A stretch of 64,000 bases of DNA. It comes from JAJDZL01 sp965220665 (GTDB taxonomy: Bacteria > Pseudomonadota > Gammaproteobacteria > Arenicellales > JAJDZL01). The stretch spans positions 744,001 through 808,000 of the forward strand of contig CBDCQQ010000004.1 in the NCBI GenBank assembly GCA_965220665.1, read 5' to 3'. The notes beneath the pieces are model-generated. The model was not told the origin of the DNA, did no database searches, and saw only the letters and a list, made by a program, of their open reading frames with translations. Both the position numbers and the translations under genes were made by a program. The stretch's first letter is position 1. Each line of letters starts with the position of its first letter. Positions 63,965 to 64,000 of this stretch are shown one piece after another.

Positions 63965-64000
63965 ATGTTCAGCAAAATACTGATTGCAAATCGGGGCGAA
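63965..64000 (+). CDS. pccA: Propionyl-CoA carboxylase alpha subunit (biotin carboxylase), first 12 codons
   Basis: Starts at ATG 63965 and reads MFSKILIANRGE before the window ends. This is the start of biotin carboxylase chains, which carboxylate biotin with ATP. It lies 12 nt after pccB, as partner subunits usually do. Confidence 0.8.
   Translation, partial: MFSKILIANRGE

Noticed and set aside
1..64000. tRNA or rRNA genes
   Set aside because: No cloverleaf with a terminal CCA or conserved rRNA stretch was noticed when reading the gaps; a covariance-model scan would be needed to exclude one.

Overview
The window looks like the chromosome of a gammaproteobacterium. The main evidence is a complete-looking division and cell wall (dcw) cluster running mraZ-rsmH-ftsL-ftsI-murE-murF-mraY-murD-ftsW-murG-murB-ftsQ-ftsA-ftsZ-lpxC. 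It also has a secA-argJ-mutT block with a dciA-like gene divergent from secA, an arrangement known from Pseudomonas-type genomes. Species cannot be named from the sequence alone. Many insertion sequences and decayed genes point to a genome under relaxed selection or with heavy IS traffic (inference).

Layout. 1-5349: 5' end of a sarcosine oxidase beta gene, mutT, argJ and secA (all minus) and dciA (plus). 5350-34300: an accessory block of about 29 kb between dciA and lpxC, genes that are close neighbours in related genomes. It holds an MmgE/PrpD pseudogene split by an IS630-type element, a three-level nest of transposons (an IS481/IS3-like element inside an IS21-type element inside an IS1634-type element, each with its own target duplication), a giant 5368-residue Calx-beta repeat surface protein with an autotransporter-like C-terminus, a second and intact IS1634-type element, and ppk2. 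34358-51021: lpxC and the dcw cluster, all on the minus strand, with many 4-8 nt gene overlaps. murC and ddl are missing from their usual place between murG and ftsQ. 51417-53109: a fumarylacetoacetate hydrolase family gene and a convergent enoyl-CoA hydratase. 53459-58060: a degraded DruA/DUF4338 plus ISAs1-like transposon remnant, then a two-gene restriction-modification module (a zinc-ribbon DNA methyltransferase and a PD-(D/E)XK nuclease), flanked by two 195-bp direct repeats. 58263-64000: a propionate module prpE-mcm-pccB-pccA (last gene cut by the window end).

How the parts work together. The dcw genes make lipid-linked peptidoglycan precursors and build the septum; lpxC commits carbon to lipid A; secA exports envelope proteins, probably including the giant adhesin. 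prpE, pccAB and mcm together would turn propionate into succinyl-CoA. The strongest observations are the nested transposons, whose ancestral junctions can be rebuilt base by base, the near-perfect 4 x 729-bp tandem array in the giant adhesin, and the restriction-modification module sitting between transposon remnants.
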